This document shows positions 51,713 to 60,562 of a stretch of DNA of 64,000 nucleotides, piece after piece. Numbering within the stretch: the first letter of the stretch is position 1; each line of letters starts with the position of its first letter. Source of the DNA: Albimonas marina (lineage in GTDB: Bacteria > Pseudomonadota > Alphaproteobacteria > Rhodobacterales > Rhodobacteraceae); NCBI RefSeq assembly GCF_029223255.1, contig NZ_JARHUC010000009.1, forward strand, positions 124,001 to 188,000, read 5' to 3'. The notes beneath the pieces are model-generated. The model saw only the letters and a program-made list of their open reading frames with translations, did no database searches and had not been told where the DNA came from. Position numbers and translations under genes: made by a program.

Positions 51713-53035
51713 TCAGCGGGCGACCGCCTGCGCCAGCCAGTAGCTGAGCGCGGGGAAGGCGATCAGCAGCGACAGGCGGCAGAACTCGGCGGCGATGAAG
51801 GGGGCGACGCCTCGGAAGATCGCGGCGGTGGGGATGTCCTTGGCCATGGCCGAGATCACGAACAGGTTCATGCCCACGGGCGGCGTGATCATGCCCATCT
51901 CGACCACCACCAGGGTGATGATGCCGAACCACAGGGCCTGCTGTTCGGGCATCAGGCCGAAGTCGAGCGCCATCACGGTCGGGAAGAACACCGGCACCGT
52001 CAGCAGGATCAGCGACAGGCTGTCCATCACGCAGCCCATCACCAGGTAGAAGACCACGATGGCGAGCAGCACGGTCATCGGCGCGATGCCGGCCTCGCCG
52101 AACCAGGCGGCGACCTCGGCGGGCATCCGCGACAGGGCCAGCGCCACGTTGAACAGGTCCGCCCCGAAGACGATGGCGAAGATCATCGCGGTCGAGGCCG
52201 CCGTCTCGATCAGGCTGTCGAGCAGGCCGCGCAGCGTCAGCCCGCCCTTCGCGAGGCCCGCGAGCAGGGTCATCGCGACGCCGACCGAGGCGCCCTCGGC
52301 CGGGGTGAAGACGCCCCCGTAGATGCCCCCCAGCACCACCGCGAAGATCCCCACGATGTGCCAGATGCCGCCCAGCGCGCGCAGGCGGGCGGCGCGGTCG
52401 GCGGGGGCGTGGGTGGGGCCCTCGGACGGGCGCAGCCGCACGTAGACCGCGATGGCGAGGCAGAAGCCCACGACCGCGAGCGTGCCGGGCACGGTGGCGG
52501 CCAGGAACAGCTTCACGATGTTCTGCTCGGTCAGGAGCGCGTAGATGATCAGCACCACCGAGGGCGGGATCAGGATGCCGAGCGTGCCGCCTGCGGCCAG
52601 CGACCCGGCCGAGAGCGCGCCCGAATAGCCGTGCCGGCGCATCTCGGGCAGCGCGACCTTCGCCATGGTCGAGGCGGTGGCGAGCGAGGAGCCCGAGATC
52701 GAGCCGAACATCGCGCAGCCCGCGACCGCCGCCATCGCCAGCCCGCCGCGGAAATGCCCGATCCAGGCGTTGGAGGCCGCGAACAGCGCCGCCGAAATGC
52801 CCGTCTGCGTCGCCAGGTGCCCCATCAGGATGAACAGCGGCACGATCGCGAGCTCGTAGCTCATGAACTTGTCGGTCCAGGCGGTGGAGAGATAGGCGAG
52901 CAGCGCCTGCGGGCTGGCGAGCGCGAGGTAGCCCGCGGCGCCCACCGCGCCCATCGCCAGCGCGATCGGGGCGCGGGCGAAGATCGCCAGCAGCAGCCCC
53001 GCCACCATCAGGAGCGCGATGACCGAGGGCGTCAT
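51713..53035 (-). CDS. dctM: TRAP transporter large permease
   Basis: The 440-residue protein is wholly membrane-embedded, with about 12 hydrophobic segments. The DctM pattern is clear: ALMGAVGAAGYL-type first helices, FILMGHLATQTGISAALF, CAMFGSISGSSLATASTMAK, ILIPPSVVLIIYALLTEQNI, VFTPAEGASVGV and MGMITPPVGMNLFVI. TRAP transporters use a sodium or proton gradient. Its ATG overlaps the stop of dctQ by four bases. The substrate is presumably the acid used by the neighbouring CoA ligase. Confidence 0.95.
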   Translation of the reverse strand: MTPSVIALLMVAGLLLAIFARAPIALAMGAVGAAGYLALASPQALLAYLSTAWTDKFMSYELAIVPLFILMGHLATQTGISAALFAASNAWIGHFRGGLAMAAVAGCAMFGSISGSSLATASTMAKVALPEMRRHGYSGALSAGSLAAGGTLGILIPPSVVLIIYALLTEQNIVKLFLAATVPGTLAVVGFCLAIAVYVRLRPSEGPTHAPADRAARLRALGGIWHIVGIFAVVLGGIYGGVFTPAEGASVGVAMTLLAGLAKGGLTLRGLLDSLIETAASTAMIFAIVFGADLFNVALALSRMPAEVAAWFGEAGIAPMTVLLAIVVFYLVMGCVMDSLSLILLTVPVFFPTVMALDFGLMPEQQALWFGIITLVVVEMGMITPPVGMNLFVISAMAKDIPTAAIFRGVAPFIAAEFCRLSLLIAFPALSYWLAQAVAR

Positions 53036-53580
53036 CGCGGCGCGGCCCCGCGGTCGTCGTCCGCCACGCCGGCCAGCTGGCGCAGCCCGCTCTCCAGCGC
53101 CACCGCCGCGGCCAGCGCCATGCCCGCGACGCCGGGCGCGTAGACCCACCACACCGGCGCGCGCAGCAGCATGGTGCGGTCGCCGTAGTCGCGCATCGTC
53201 TCCATCCCGTCCCACAGCCGCCAGGCGAGCGCCGCCCAGGCCGCGGCGAAGAGCAGGGTCCACAGCCCGTCGATCCGCCGCACCGTCCGCTCGGGCGCCC
53301 AGGCGGTGAAGATGTCCACCATCACGTGCCCCTTCTTGAGCTGGCACAGCGGCAGGAACAGCGCCGCGCAGGCGGCGCAGGCGAGCTCCACCATCTCGAA
53401 GTCCCCGCGGATCCCGCCCACCCCCACGGTGCGCAGGATCACCGAGACGGTCACCGCCAGCGAGACGGCGAAGATCGTCACGCCCCCCACGCCCGCGAAG
53501 GCGAGGCACAGGCGTTCCAGCCAGCGGTGGAGGGAGGGGGAGGGCGGGCCGCCGCCCTCCCCCGTCGCGGGCCCGGCCAT
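53032..53580 (-). CDS. dctQ: TRAP transporter small permease
   Basis: The 182-residue protein has four hydrophobic segments and the DctQ pattern LAFAGVGGVTIFAVSLAVTV, EMVELACAACAALFLPLCQL and KKGHVMVDIFTAW. It forms the membrane complex with DctM. It starts where dctP stops, sharing one base at 53580, and overlaps dctM by four bases, so the three transporter genes are tightly coupled. Confidence 0.93.
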   Translation of the reverse strand: MAGPATGEGGGPPSPSLHRWLERLCLAFAGVGGVTIFAVSLAVTVSVILRTVGVGGIRGDFEMVELACAACAALFLPLCQLKKGHVMVDIFTAWAPERTVRRIDGLWTLLFAAAWAALAWRLWDGMETMRDYGDRTMLLRAPVWWVYAPGVAGMALAAAVALESGLRQLAGVADDDRGAAPR

Positions 53581-54623
53581 CAGGCGCCCGCGTCCAGCAG
53601 CTCGTTGGCGCGGGCGAGGATGGCGGCGCCGTCATGGCCGGCGGCGTTCAGCTTCTCGGTCCAGGAGGCGTAGATCGGGTCGGCCATCGGGCGCCACCTG
53701 GCGATCTCCTCGGCCGGGATCTCGACGATCTGGTTGCCCTGCTTCTCGACCATGCCGCGGCCGAAGGCCTCGAACGCGTCGAAGTTCTTGCCGATGGCGC
53801 GCGACCACTCGGGGCCCGTGTGGTCGTCGATCACCTTCTTAAGGTCGTCCGACAGCCCGTCGTAAGCCCCCTGGTTCATCACGATCGCAAAGGTGTTGGC
53901 GTAGAGGCCGCGGGACCCCGCCGCCGGCTCGCAGCTGATCGTGGTCAGCTCCTGCAGCTTGAAGGGCGGCACCACCTCGTAGGGCAGGCAGCAGCCGTCG
54001 ATCACGCCGTTGGAGAGGCCCACGACCATCTCGGTCACGGGGAAAAACACCGTCTCGGCGCCCATCGCGGCCAGCAGCTCGCCGGTGGCCTGGTTGGGCG
54101 CGCGCAGGCGCTTGCCCTGGAAGTCGGCGGCCGAGGTGATCTGCGCATCCCGCATGTGCAGCTTGCCGCCATCATGCATGTGGAAGGCGAGCGTCTTCAG
54201 GCCCTTGTATTCGCCCTCCCCGAACTCATCCATCAGCTGGTGCAGCGCGACCGAGCCCTTCTCGGCGTTCGTCACCATGAAGGGCAGGGACATGGTCTCG
54301 GCCACGGGGAAGCGGTCGGGGGTGTAGACCGGCAGGGTCCAGGCGATGTCGCAGACGCCCTGGCGGGCCTGGTCCGCGAGCTGCGGGGGCTTGCCGCCCA
54401 GCTGCATGGCCGGGAAGATCTGCACGTCGATGGCGCCGTTGGAGGCCTCCATCACCTGCTTGGCCCAGGGCTCGAACACCTTGGTGTGCATGGGGGCCAC
54501 GGGCGGCAGGAAGTGGCTCAGCCGCAGCGTGACCTCGGCCGCGCGGGCGCGGCGGACGAAGGCGGGGGCGGCGAGCGCGCCCCCGATGCCGGCCAGCGCG
54601 GCGCGGCGGGTGATCTTGGTCAT
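53580..54623 (-). CDS. dctP: TRAP transporter substrate-binding protein
   Basis: The 347-residue protein has a twin-arginine signal (MTKITRRAALAGIGGALAAP, cleavage near RARAA), suggesting export as a folded protein. The DctP body follows: LRLSHFLPPVAPMHTKVFEP, QLGGKPPQLADQARQGVCDI, GKRLRAPNQATGELLAAMGA and SNGVIDGCCLPYEVVPPF. The Arg in RAPNQA is the carboxylate-binding residue of the family, so an organic acid is bound. GGGAGAAGAG precedes the ATG. It is second in the hydroxycinnamate-type operon. Confidence 0.94.
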   Translation of the reverse strand: MTKITRRAALAGIGGALAAPAFVRRARAAEVTLRLSHFLPPVAPMHTKVFEPWAKQVMEASNGAIDVQIFPAMQLGGKPPQLADQARQGVCDIAWTLPVYTPDRFPVAETMSLPFMVTNAEKGSVALHQLMDEFGEGEYKGLKTLAFHMHDGGKLHMRDAQITSAADFQGKRLRAPNQATGELLAAMGAETVFFPVTEMVVGLSNGVIDGCCLPYEVVPPFKLQELTTISCEPAAGSRGLYANTFAIVMNQGAYDGLSDDLKKVIDDHTGPEWSRAIGKNFDAFEAFGRGMVEKQGNQIVEIPAEEIARWRPMADPIYASWTEKLNAAGHDGAAILARANELLDAGA

Positions 54624-54681
54624 GGTCTCTTCTCCCTGGTCGCGCCGCCGCCTCTGCCGGGCGGTCGGCGGGTGATGGCCG

Positions 54682-55482
54682 TCAGCGGAAGGCGGGCGGC
54701 CGCTTCTCCAGAAAGGCGTTCAGCCCTTCTTCGGCGTCGCGGCTGGTCTGGCTGATCGCCGCGCACAGGCTTTCGACGAACAGCCCGTCGGGCTTCGCCA
54801 TGTCGGAGATCCGGGCGATGGCCTGGATCATCATGTAGTTCGAGAGCTTCGCGTTCTTCGCGACCTGGTGGGCGAGCGCGCGGGCCTTCTCCAGCGCCTC
54901 CCCCGGGCCGACGGCGTAATGGGCGAGGCCGAGGGCCGCGGCCTCCTCGGTCGTGTATTTCCGCCCCGTGAGCATCATCTCGCACATCCGGTCGGCGCCC
55001 AGGATCCGGCCCACGCGCACCGTGGCGCCGCCGCCCACGAAGATGCCGCGCATCCCCTCGGGCAGCTGGAAGATACAGCCGGGCTCGGCCACCCGCACAT
55101 GGGTGGCGCAGGCGAGCTCCAGCCCGCCCCCGATCACCGCGCCCCTCAGGGCCGAGACCACCGGCAGGCCCGAGAACTGCACCCGGTCCATCACCCGGTG
55201 CCAGTTGCGCGAATGGGCCAGCACCTCCTCCGCCTCGCGCGAGACATGCTCCGACAGGTCGAGGCCCGAGCAGAAGTGCCCCCCGGCGCCGGTCAGGATC
55301 ACGGCGCGGACGCCCGCGGGGGGCGCGCCGAAGAAGGCGTCGATCTCGGCCAGCAGCCCGTCGGACATGGCGTTGCGCTTGTCGGGACGGTTCAGCGTCA
55401 GGGTCGCGACGGGGCCGTCGATCTCGACGGTCAGCAGGGGCTCGGTCCGCGCGGGGGCCGGGGAAGGCTGGGGGTCGGTCAT
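54682..55482 (-). CDS. Enoyl-CoA hydratase/lyase (crotonase)
   Basis: The ATG at 55482 gives 266 residues. CoA-binding and oxyanion segments are GGHFCSGLDLSEHVSR and ALRGAVIGGGLELACATH. Both hydratase glutamates are present (GGLE and FQLPEGMRG), unlike the crotonase at 39456. As the first gene of an operon with a feruloyl-CoA-synthase-like ligase and a MarR regulator, it is a good candidate for the feruloyl/coumaroyl-CoA hydratase-lyase step, but plain hydratase activity cannot be excluded. Its end is 58 bases before dctP. Confidence 0.87.
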   Translation of the reverse strand: MTDPQPSPAPARTEPLLTVEIDGPVATLTLNRPDKRNAMSDGLLAEIDAFFGAPPAGVRAVILTGAGGHFCSGLDLSEHVSREAEEVLAHSRNWHRVMDRVQFSGLPVVSALRGAVIGGGLELACATHVRVAEPGCIFQLPEGMRGIFVGGGATVRVGRILGADRMCEMMLTGRKYTTEEAAALGLAHYAVGPGEALEKARALAHQVAKNAKLSNYMMIQAIARISDMAKPDGLFVESLCAAISQTSRDAEEGLNAFLEKRPPAFR

Positions 55483-55664
55483 GCGTCCTCTCGGGCCGGG
55501 CGGAGGCGCCGCGGCGGGGCGGGTGTGGCGGTGGGATCGCGCGGCCGGCGCGACGGGGCGGCGGGGGCGTCGGGCGCTCGGCGCCCCCGGTTCCGGCCGC
55601 GAAATCGGTCTCCTCCCGTAAGCTCCGCTCTGCGGCGGATCCGCGGGGATGCTGGGGCGCGCGG

Positions 55665-55685
55665 ATTGTTCTGTCAATGAACAAT
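55665..55685 (-). promoter_or_regulatory. MarR-type operator overlapping the operon promoter
   Basis: ATTGTTC (55665-55671) and GAACAAT (55679-55685) form a perfect palindrome with a seven-base spacer. On the minus strand the spacer holds TTGACA (55672-55677), an exact -35 box, with a weak -10 (CAGCAT) 17 bases downstream. The 304-base gap 55483-55786 shows no other clear signal. Binding here would shut off the crotonase-TRAP-MarR-ligase operon. Confidence 0.7.
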
Positions 55686-55786
55686 ATCCGCTGCAACGCA
55701 CCATGGGCGCGGCGTTTTCCGCGCCGCGACGCCCGCCGCTGCGAGGGGATCGCGCCACGCTTCGGGCGTATCGGAACGGGCGGGGA

Positions 55787-57298
55787 TCAGCCGCGGGGCA
55801 GGGCGAGGACGGCGCGCAGGCCTTCGGGCGCGGCCTCGAAGCTCAGCGCGCCGCCGTGCTGGCGGGCGATGGCGGCGGCGACCGACAGGCCCAGGCCCGC
55901 GCCCTTGGCCGCGCCCGCGTTGGCGCCGCGGGCGAAGGGGGCGACCAGCGCCTCCATCGCCGCCGCATCCGCGCCGGGGCCGCCGGCGTCGGTCACCGCG
56001 ATCCGCGCCCGGCTCGCGTCCGCCTCGACCGAGACCTCGGCCCGCCGGCCGTACTTGAGGGCGTTGTCGATCAGGTTGCCCAGCGCCCGGCGCAGGGCCA
56101 GCGGGCGCGCCTCGATCACCACGCGGCGCGCCTCGGGCCCCGGCGGCTCGGGCGCGCGGGCGGCGAGGAAGAGGGTGCCCACGGGGCCCGCGCGCCGGGC
56201 CGGCGGCTCGACCAGGGTCACCGGGCGGCCGAGGTCGGCGTAGTCCGCCACCACCGCCTCCACCAGCGCGGTCAGCGAGAGGGAGCGGCGCGCCTCCCCC
56301 CCGATCTCGGCGCGGGTGAAGGCCAGAACGCTGTCGAGCATGTCGGTCATCTCGTCGAGGTCGCGCACCAGCTTGTCGCGCAGCGCCGCGTCCTCGATCA
56401 GGGCGGCGCGCAGGCGCAGGCGGGTGGCGGGCGCGCCGAGGTCATGGCTGACGCCCGAGAGGACAAGGGCGCGCTTCTCCAGCCGCTCCCGCTCCTCGGC
56501 CAGGCGCAGGTTCACGGCGCCCACGATCTCGCGCAGCTCGGCGGGGCCTCGGGCGGGGATCGGGGCGTCCTCGTCCCGGCGGGCGCGCATGGCGGCGGCG
56601 GCAGCGCGGAACTCGGCCGAGATCGCGGACCAGCGGCCCAGCAGCAGGGCGGCGACGAGCACGAGGCCCAGGGCCGCGGGGGCGCGCAGGTCGGCGGGCG
56701 CGTCGGCGCAGCCCCAGATCGCCTCGCCCTCGACCCGCCGCCAGGGGCCGTCGCCCAGCCGCGCGAAGACCCGCGGCTCGGCGCACCAGCGCGCCAGCAG
56801 GGCCGAGAAGGCGCCGAGGCTCGCCGCCGGGCCGCCCGCCGCCTCGTCGCCGGCGATGGAGGAGACGGGGTAGGAGAGCTCCGCCGACAGCACCCGCAGC
56901 CGCAGCCGGTCGCCGCCGATGGCGCCGGGGCCGAGCGAGAGGAACGAGACCTCGGTCGTGTAGGGCAGGGCGGGATCGGCGGCGGGCGCCCCCTCGGGCA
57001 GCGGGGCCGACAGCGCCACGCCCACCGGCGGCGTCCCGCCCGCGTCGAGCGCGTGGTAGAGCTGCACCCCGGCCGTGCGGGCGCGGGCGAGGCGGGCGTC
57101 CCACGCCGCGTCGGACCAGGCCCAGGCCCAGGCCGCCGCCGCGCCGCAGACCAGCGCCGCCAGCACCAGGAGGACGCCCTGCACCCGCAGGCCGAGGGCG
57201 CGCGAGGCGGGCGCGGGGCGCGCGGGCGGCGGCGCCTCGGCCGGGCCGGCGTCGGGAGCAGTGGGCTCGGGCGAAGGAGGCTCGGGCGCGTCTCGCAT
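55787..57298 (-). CDS. Sensor histidine kinase
   Basis: The 503-residue protein has a Pro/Ala-rich cytoplasmic N-terminus, a first helix (LGLRVQGVLLVLAALVCGAA), a periplasmic domain of about 160 residues, and a second helix (AALGLVLVAALLLG). The H box is LSGVSHDLGAPATRLRLRA, the N box LGNLIDNALKYG and the G box KGAGLGLSVAAAIARQHGG. It follows its response regulator by ten bases. The pair is divergent from a sugar ABC transporter, as GtrS/GltR is in pseudomonads, so it may sense a sugar or sugar acid in the periplasm. Confidence 0.92.
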   Translation of the reverse strand: MRDAPEPPSPEPTAPDAGPAEAPPPARPAPASRALGLRVQGVLLVLAALVCGAAAAWAWAWSDAAWDARLARARTAGVQLYHALDAGGTPPVGVALSAPLPEGAPAADPALPYTTEVSFLSLGPGAIGGDRLRLRVLSAELSYPVSSIAGDEAAGGPAASLGAFSALLARWCAEPRVFARLGDGPWRRVEGEAIWGCADAPADLRAPAALGLVLVAALLLGRWSAISAEFRAAAAAMRARRDEDAPIPARGPAELREIVGAVNLRLAEERERLEKRALVLSGVSHDLGAPATRLRLRAALIEDAALRDKLVRDLDEMTDMLDSVLAFTRAEIGGEARRSLSLTALVEAVVADYADLGRPVTLVEPPARRAGPVGTLFLAARAPEPPGPEARRVVIEARPLALRRALGNLIDNALKYGRRAEVSVEADASRARIAVTDAGGPGADAAAMEALVAPFARGANAGAAKGAGLGLSVAAAIARQHGGALSFEAAPEGLRAVLALPRG

Positions 57299-57308
57299 CG
57301 CGGCGCGC

Positions 57309-58073
57309 TCAGCGGGCGGGCGCGGCGGGGCGGGGGCCGGTCTCGACCTCCGCCGTCAGAACGTAGCCGACGCCGCGCTGGGTGCGGATCAGGCTCGGCG
57401 CCTTGGGGTTCTCCTCGATCTTCGAGCGCAGGCGCCCGACCAGCACGTCCACGGCGCGGGAGCTCGCGTCGGGCTCCGCGGCGGGGTCGGGGGCGGCGTC
57501 GGGGTCGTGCAGCGCCTCGGCGATCTCCTCCCGGGTGAGGGGGATGTTGGGGTTGGCGAGCAGGCACTTCAGCAACGCCGCCTCCCGGCGCGACAGCGAC
57601 GCCTCGACCCCGTCCGGGCCCGTCGCCGTCTCGGTCCGCGCATCGAAGGTCCAGCCGGCGAAGCGGTGGACGCCCTCGGCCCGGCGATAGGCGAGCGAAG
57701 CCGCCCGCCGCGTCCGGCGCAGCACCGCGCGGATGCGGGCCAGCAGCAGGTCGGGGTTGAAGGGCTTGGCGACGTAGTCGTCCGCCCCCCGCTCGTACCC
57801 CGCCATGCGCTGGTGATCGGCCGACAGGGCCGAGAGCATCACGATCGGCACGTCATGCTCGGCCCGCAGGCGGGCGCAGATCTCCAGCCCGCTCTCGTCG
57901 CCCAGCATCACGTCGAGCAGGATCAGGTCGATGCGGTGGCGCGCGAAGGCGGCCTGCGCCTGCGCGCCCGTCGCCGCCTCGACCGCGGCGAAGCCGTTGC
58001 GGCGCAGGAAGTCGGTCAGCATCCCGCGCATCTCGGGGTCGTCGTCCACGACCAGCAGCCTGGGTATGGTCAT
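57309..58073 (-). CDS. OmpR-family response regulator
   Basis: The start at 58073 gives 254 residues. The receiver domain has VVDDDPEMRGML, phospho-acceptor Asp in LILLDVMLGDESG, and the conserved Lys in YVAKPFNPDLL. The DNA-binding winged helix has LSRREAALLKCLLANPNIPL, SRAVDVLVGRLRSKIEENPK and IRTQRGVGYVL. Its divergent neighbour is a sugar-binding protein gene, and two GTAACG direct repeats ten bases apart lie in the gap. The longer frame on this strand is antisense to the sugar-binding gene. Confidence 0.95.
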   Translation of the reverse strand: MTIPRLLVVDDDPEMRGMLTDFLRRNGFAAVEAATGAQAQAAFARHRIDLILLDVMLGDESGLEICARLRAEHDVPIVMLSALSADHQRMAGYERGADDYVAKPFNPDLLLARIRAVLRRTRRAASLAYRRAEGVHRFAGWTFDARTETATGPDGVEASLSRREAALLKCLLANPNIPLTREEIAEALHDPDAAPDPAAEPDASSRAVDVLVGRLRSKIEENPKAPSLIRTQRGVGYVLTAEVETGPRPAAPAR

Positions 58074-58154
58074 CGCGGCGCGGTCCCTCCCTCCCGTCGC
58101 CCCGCGCCGGCGCCTCTTTGGGCGGGGTTCGGGGGCGTGCTCCCAGTCTGCCGC

Positions 58155-58170
58155 GTAACGGTTTGTAACG
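58155..58170 (+). promoter_or_regulatory. Tandem GTAACG repeats, likely response-regulator site
   Basis: GTAACG at 58155-58160 and 58165-58170 repeat with a ten-base period, the head-to-tail spacing bound by OmpR-family dimers. They lie 82 bases upstream of the regulator gene and about 155 bases before the sugar-binding protein start, so both could be controlled. Confidence 0.5.
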
Positions 58171-58202
58171 AAACGCCTTGAATTCCACCCTCTCTTCGGC
58201 GC

Positions 58203-58231
58203 CGCAGCATGGATCGGGCGTTGATGCTGCG
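58203..58231. promoter_or_regulatory. Inverted repeat upstream of the sugar-binding protein gene
   Basis: CGCAGCAT and ATGCTGCG face each other with a 13-base spacer. The position, about 90 bases before the start codon, suits either a second regulator site or a leader hairpin. Confidence 0.4.
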
Positions 58232-58322
58232 CCGCGGCTTCCGCGATCTTCGCCCCGGACCCGCCTGCCCCTGGGAGGGGGCGCCCCCCGAAGGCGTCGC
58301 GGCGGACATGGGAGGATCGAAC

Positions 58323-59570
58323 ATGCGCAAGCTCAACGTTCTGGCGGCCTCGTCGGCCATGGTCGCGCTGCTGGCCGGCGCCGCGGCGGCCGAGCCGCAG
58401 GTCGAGGTGCTGCACTGGTGGACCTCGGGCGGGGAGGCGAAGTCGGTCGCCGTCCTGCAGCAGGAATTCGCCGAGCGCGGCGGGACCTGGACCGACATGC
58501 CCGTCGCCGGCGGCGGCGGCGACGCCGCGATGACCGCCCTGCGCGCCCGCGTGCTGTCGGGCAACGCCCCGACCGCGGTGCAGCTGAAGGGCCCCGCGAT
58601 CCAGGAGTGGTACGAGGAGGGGGTCCTCTCCGACATCTCCGACGTCGCGCAGGAGCAGGGCTGGGCCGACGTGCTGCCCAAGGCCATCGCCAATCACATG
58701 ATGTGCGAGGACACCTGGTGCGCCGCGCCGGTGAACGTCCACCGCGTCGACTGGATCTGGGCGAACGCCAAGGTCCTCGAGGACGCCGGCATCGCCATGC
58801 CGACCTCCTGGGACGAGTTCAACGCGGCGGCCGAGAAGCTGAAGGCCGCCGGCGTCGTGCCGCTGGCCCATGGCGGCCAGGCCTGGCAGGACGCGACGAT
58901 CTTCGAGGTGGTGGCGCTGAGCCTCGGCGGCCCCGAGTTCTTCAAGCAGGCGCTCGTGGACCTCGACCCCGAGGCGCTGAAGTCCGACACCATGAAGGCC
59001 GTCTTCGACCAGATGCGCACCCTGCGCGGCTTCGTCGACGACAACTTCTCGGGCCGCGACTGGAACCTCGCGACCGCGATGGTGATCAACGGCGAGGCCG
59101 CCTTCCAGATCATGGGCGACTGGGCGAAGGGCGAGTTCCTGGCCGCCGGCAAGACCCCGGGCGAGGACTTCCTGTGCGCCTCGGCCCCCGGCGCGGGCTT
59201 CCTCTACAACGTCGACAGCTTCGCGATGTTCGAGGTCTCGGGCGACGACAAGGTCGCCGGCCAGAAGCTGCTGGCCGAGCTGATCATGGGCCCGACGTTC
59301 CAGGAGACCTTCAACCTCAACAAGGGCTCGATCCCCGCGCGCACCGACGTGTCGCTGGAGAAGTTCGACAGCTGCGCCGCGACCTCCTCGAAGGAGATGG
59401 GCGAGAGCGCGGCGGACGGCTCGCTCCTGCCCTCCTACGCGCATGGCATGGCGCTGCGCGGGGCCCAGTCGGGCGCGATCACCGACGTGGTGACGGCGCA
59501 CTTCAACTCGGACATGAGCTCGGACGAGGCGGTGCAGATGCTGGCCGACGCGGTCGCCAACTCGATGTGA
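58323..59570 (+). CDS. Sugar ABC transporter substrate-binding protein (GtsA-like)
   Basis: The 415-residue protein has a Sec signal (MRKLNVLAASSAMVALLAGA, cleavage near AAAAE) and the family 1 sugar-binding body: VEVLHWWTSGGEAKSVAVLQ, LKGPAIQEWYEEGVLSDISD, INGEAAFQIMGDWAKGEF and LNKGSIPART. GGAGG precedes the ATG by seven bases. The pattern resembles glucose/mannose-binding proteins of the gts type. It heads an operon with two permeases and an ATPase and is divergent from a two-component system. Confidence 0.92.
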   Translation: MRKLNVLAASSAMVALLAGAAAAEPQVEVLHWWTSGGEAKSVAVLQQEFAERGGTWTDMPVAGGGGDAAMTALRARVLSGNAPTAVQLKGPAIQEWYEEGVLSDISDVAQEQGWADVLPKAIANHMMCEDTWCAAPVNVHRVDWIWANAKVLEDAGIAMPTSWDEFNAAAEKLKAAGVVPLAHGGQAWQDATIFEVVALSLGGPEFFKQALVDLDPEALKSDTMKAVFDQMRTLRGFVDDNFSGRDWNLATAMVINGEAAFQIMGDWAKGEFLAAGKTPGEDFLCASAPGAGFLYNVDSFAMFEVSGDDKVAGQKLLAELIMGPTFQETFNLNKGSIPARTDVSLEKFDSCAATSSKEMGESAADGSLLPSYAHGMALRGAQSGAITDVVTAHFNSDMSSDEAVQMLADAVANSM

Positions 59571-59614
59571 TCGCCTGACGATCCGGCGCAGGGCCACACC
59601 CCGCGCCGGGCTCC

Positions 59615-59646
59615 GGGCCCCCTCCTGTCCTCGCGGGAGGGGGCCC
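59615..59646 (+). terminator. Hairpin between binding protein and permease genes
   Basis: GGGCCCCCTCC pairs perfectly with its complement around a ten-base loop. There is no T tract. Such hairpins after binding-protein genes usually protect the upstream mRNA or reduce readthrough so the binding protein is made in excess. Confidence 0.65.
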
Positions 59647-59692
59647 GCCTCCGGCCCTGCGGGGCCGTGCGCGAGGAAGGGGACCCCCGCCC

Positions 59693-60562
59693 ATGATCGA
59701 CTGGTTGGAGAGGCAGGCGCCCAGGCTGGTGCTGGCGCCGTCCTTCGCAGCGGCGCTGCTGTTCGTCTACGGCTTCATCGGCTGGACCGCCTGGGTCAGC
59801 CTGACCAAGTCGCGGCTGCTGCCGAAGTACGAGATCGAGGGCTTCGGCCAGTACACGCGCCTGTTCGCCGCCCCCCGCTGGGACGTGGCGATCGACAACC
59901 TGGCGATCTTCGGGATCCTGTTCATCGGCGTCTCGATGGCGCTGGGCCTGGGGCTGGCGATCCTGCTCGACCAGCGCATCCGGGCCGAGGGGGCGCTGCG
60001 CACCATCTACCTCTATCCCATGGCGCTCTCTATGATCGTCACTGGGACGGCGTGGAAGTGGATCCTCAACCCCGGCCTCGGGATCGAGGCGATGGTGAAG
60101 GGCTGGGGATACGAGGACTTCACCTTCGGCTGGCTGGTCGACCCCGACATGGCGATCTACACGGTGGTGATCGCGGGGGTCTGGCAGGCCTCGGGCTTCG
60201 TGATGGCGCTGTTCCTGGCGGGGCTGCGGAGCGTCGACTCCGAGATCATCAAGGCCGCCCAGGTGGACGGCATCCCGACGGTGCGCATCTACACCGCGAT
60301 CATCATCCCCTCGATGGCGCCGATCTTCCTGTCGGCCTTCATCGTGCTGGCCCACCTGGCGATCAAGAGTTTCGACCTGGTCATCGCCCTCACGGGCGGC
60401 GGGCCCGGCTACGCGACCGATCTGCCGGCCACGTACATGTACGCGATGGCGTTCTCGCGCGGGGACCTCGGGCAGGCCGCATCCTCGGCGATGATCATGA
60501 TGACGATCGTCTTCGCGGTGGTGGTCCCCTACCTCTATTCCGAGCTGAGGACGCGGCGATGA
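59693..60562 (+). CDS. Sugar ABC transporter permease (MalF type)
   Basis: A 289-residue inner-membrane protein with six hydrophobic segments (first: LVLAPSFAAALLFVYGFIGW). The EAA motif is AAQVDGIPTVRIYTAIIIPS, which contacts the ATPase. It lies 122 bases after the binding-protein gene, with a GAGGAAGG site well upstream of the ATG, and overlaps the second permease by four bases. It fits the GtsB position of glucose/mannose transporters. Confidence 0.94.
   Translation: MIDWLERQAPRLVLAPSFAAALLFVYGFIGWTAWVSLTKSRLLPKYEIEGFGQYTRLFAAPRWDVAIDNLAIFGILFIGVSMALGLGLAILLDQRIRAEGALRTIYLYPMALSMIVTGTAWKWILNPGLGIEAMVKGWGYEDFTFGWLVDPDMAIYTVVIAGVWQASGFVMALFLAGLRSVDSEIIKAAQVDGIPTVRIYTAIIIPSMAPIFLSAFIVLAHLAIKSFDLVIALTGGGPGYATDLPATYMYAMAFSRGDLGQAASSAMIMMTIVFAVVVPYLYSELRTRR

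Noticed and set aside
49517-53143. Plus-strand frame of 1208 codons
   Set aside because: It lies antisense to the ligase, MarR and TRAP permease genes. Its His/Arg/Gln/Gly-rich composition is that of a shadow frame.
57309-59597. Minus-strand frame of 762 codons that includes the response regulator
   Set aside because: Only the last 254 codons form the regulator. The part before 58073 is antisense to the sugar-binding protein gene, which has a clear signal peptide and motifs.
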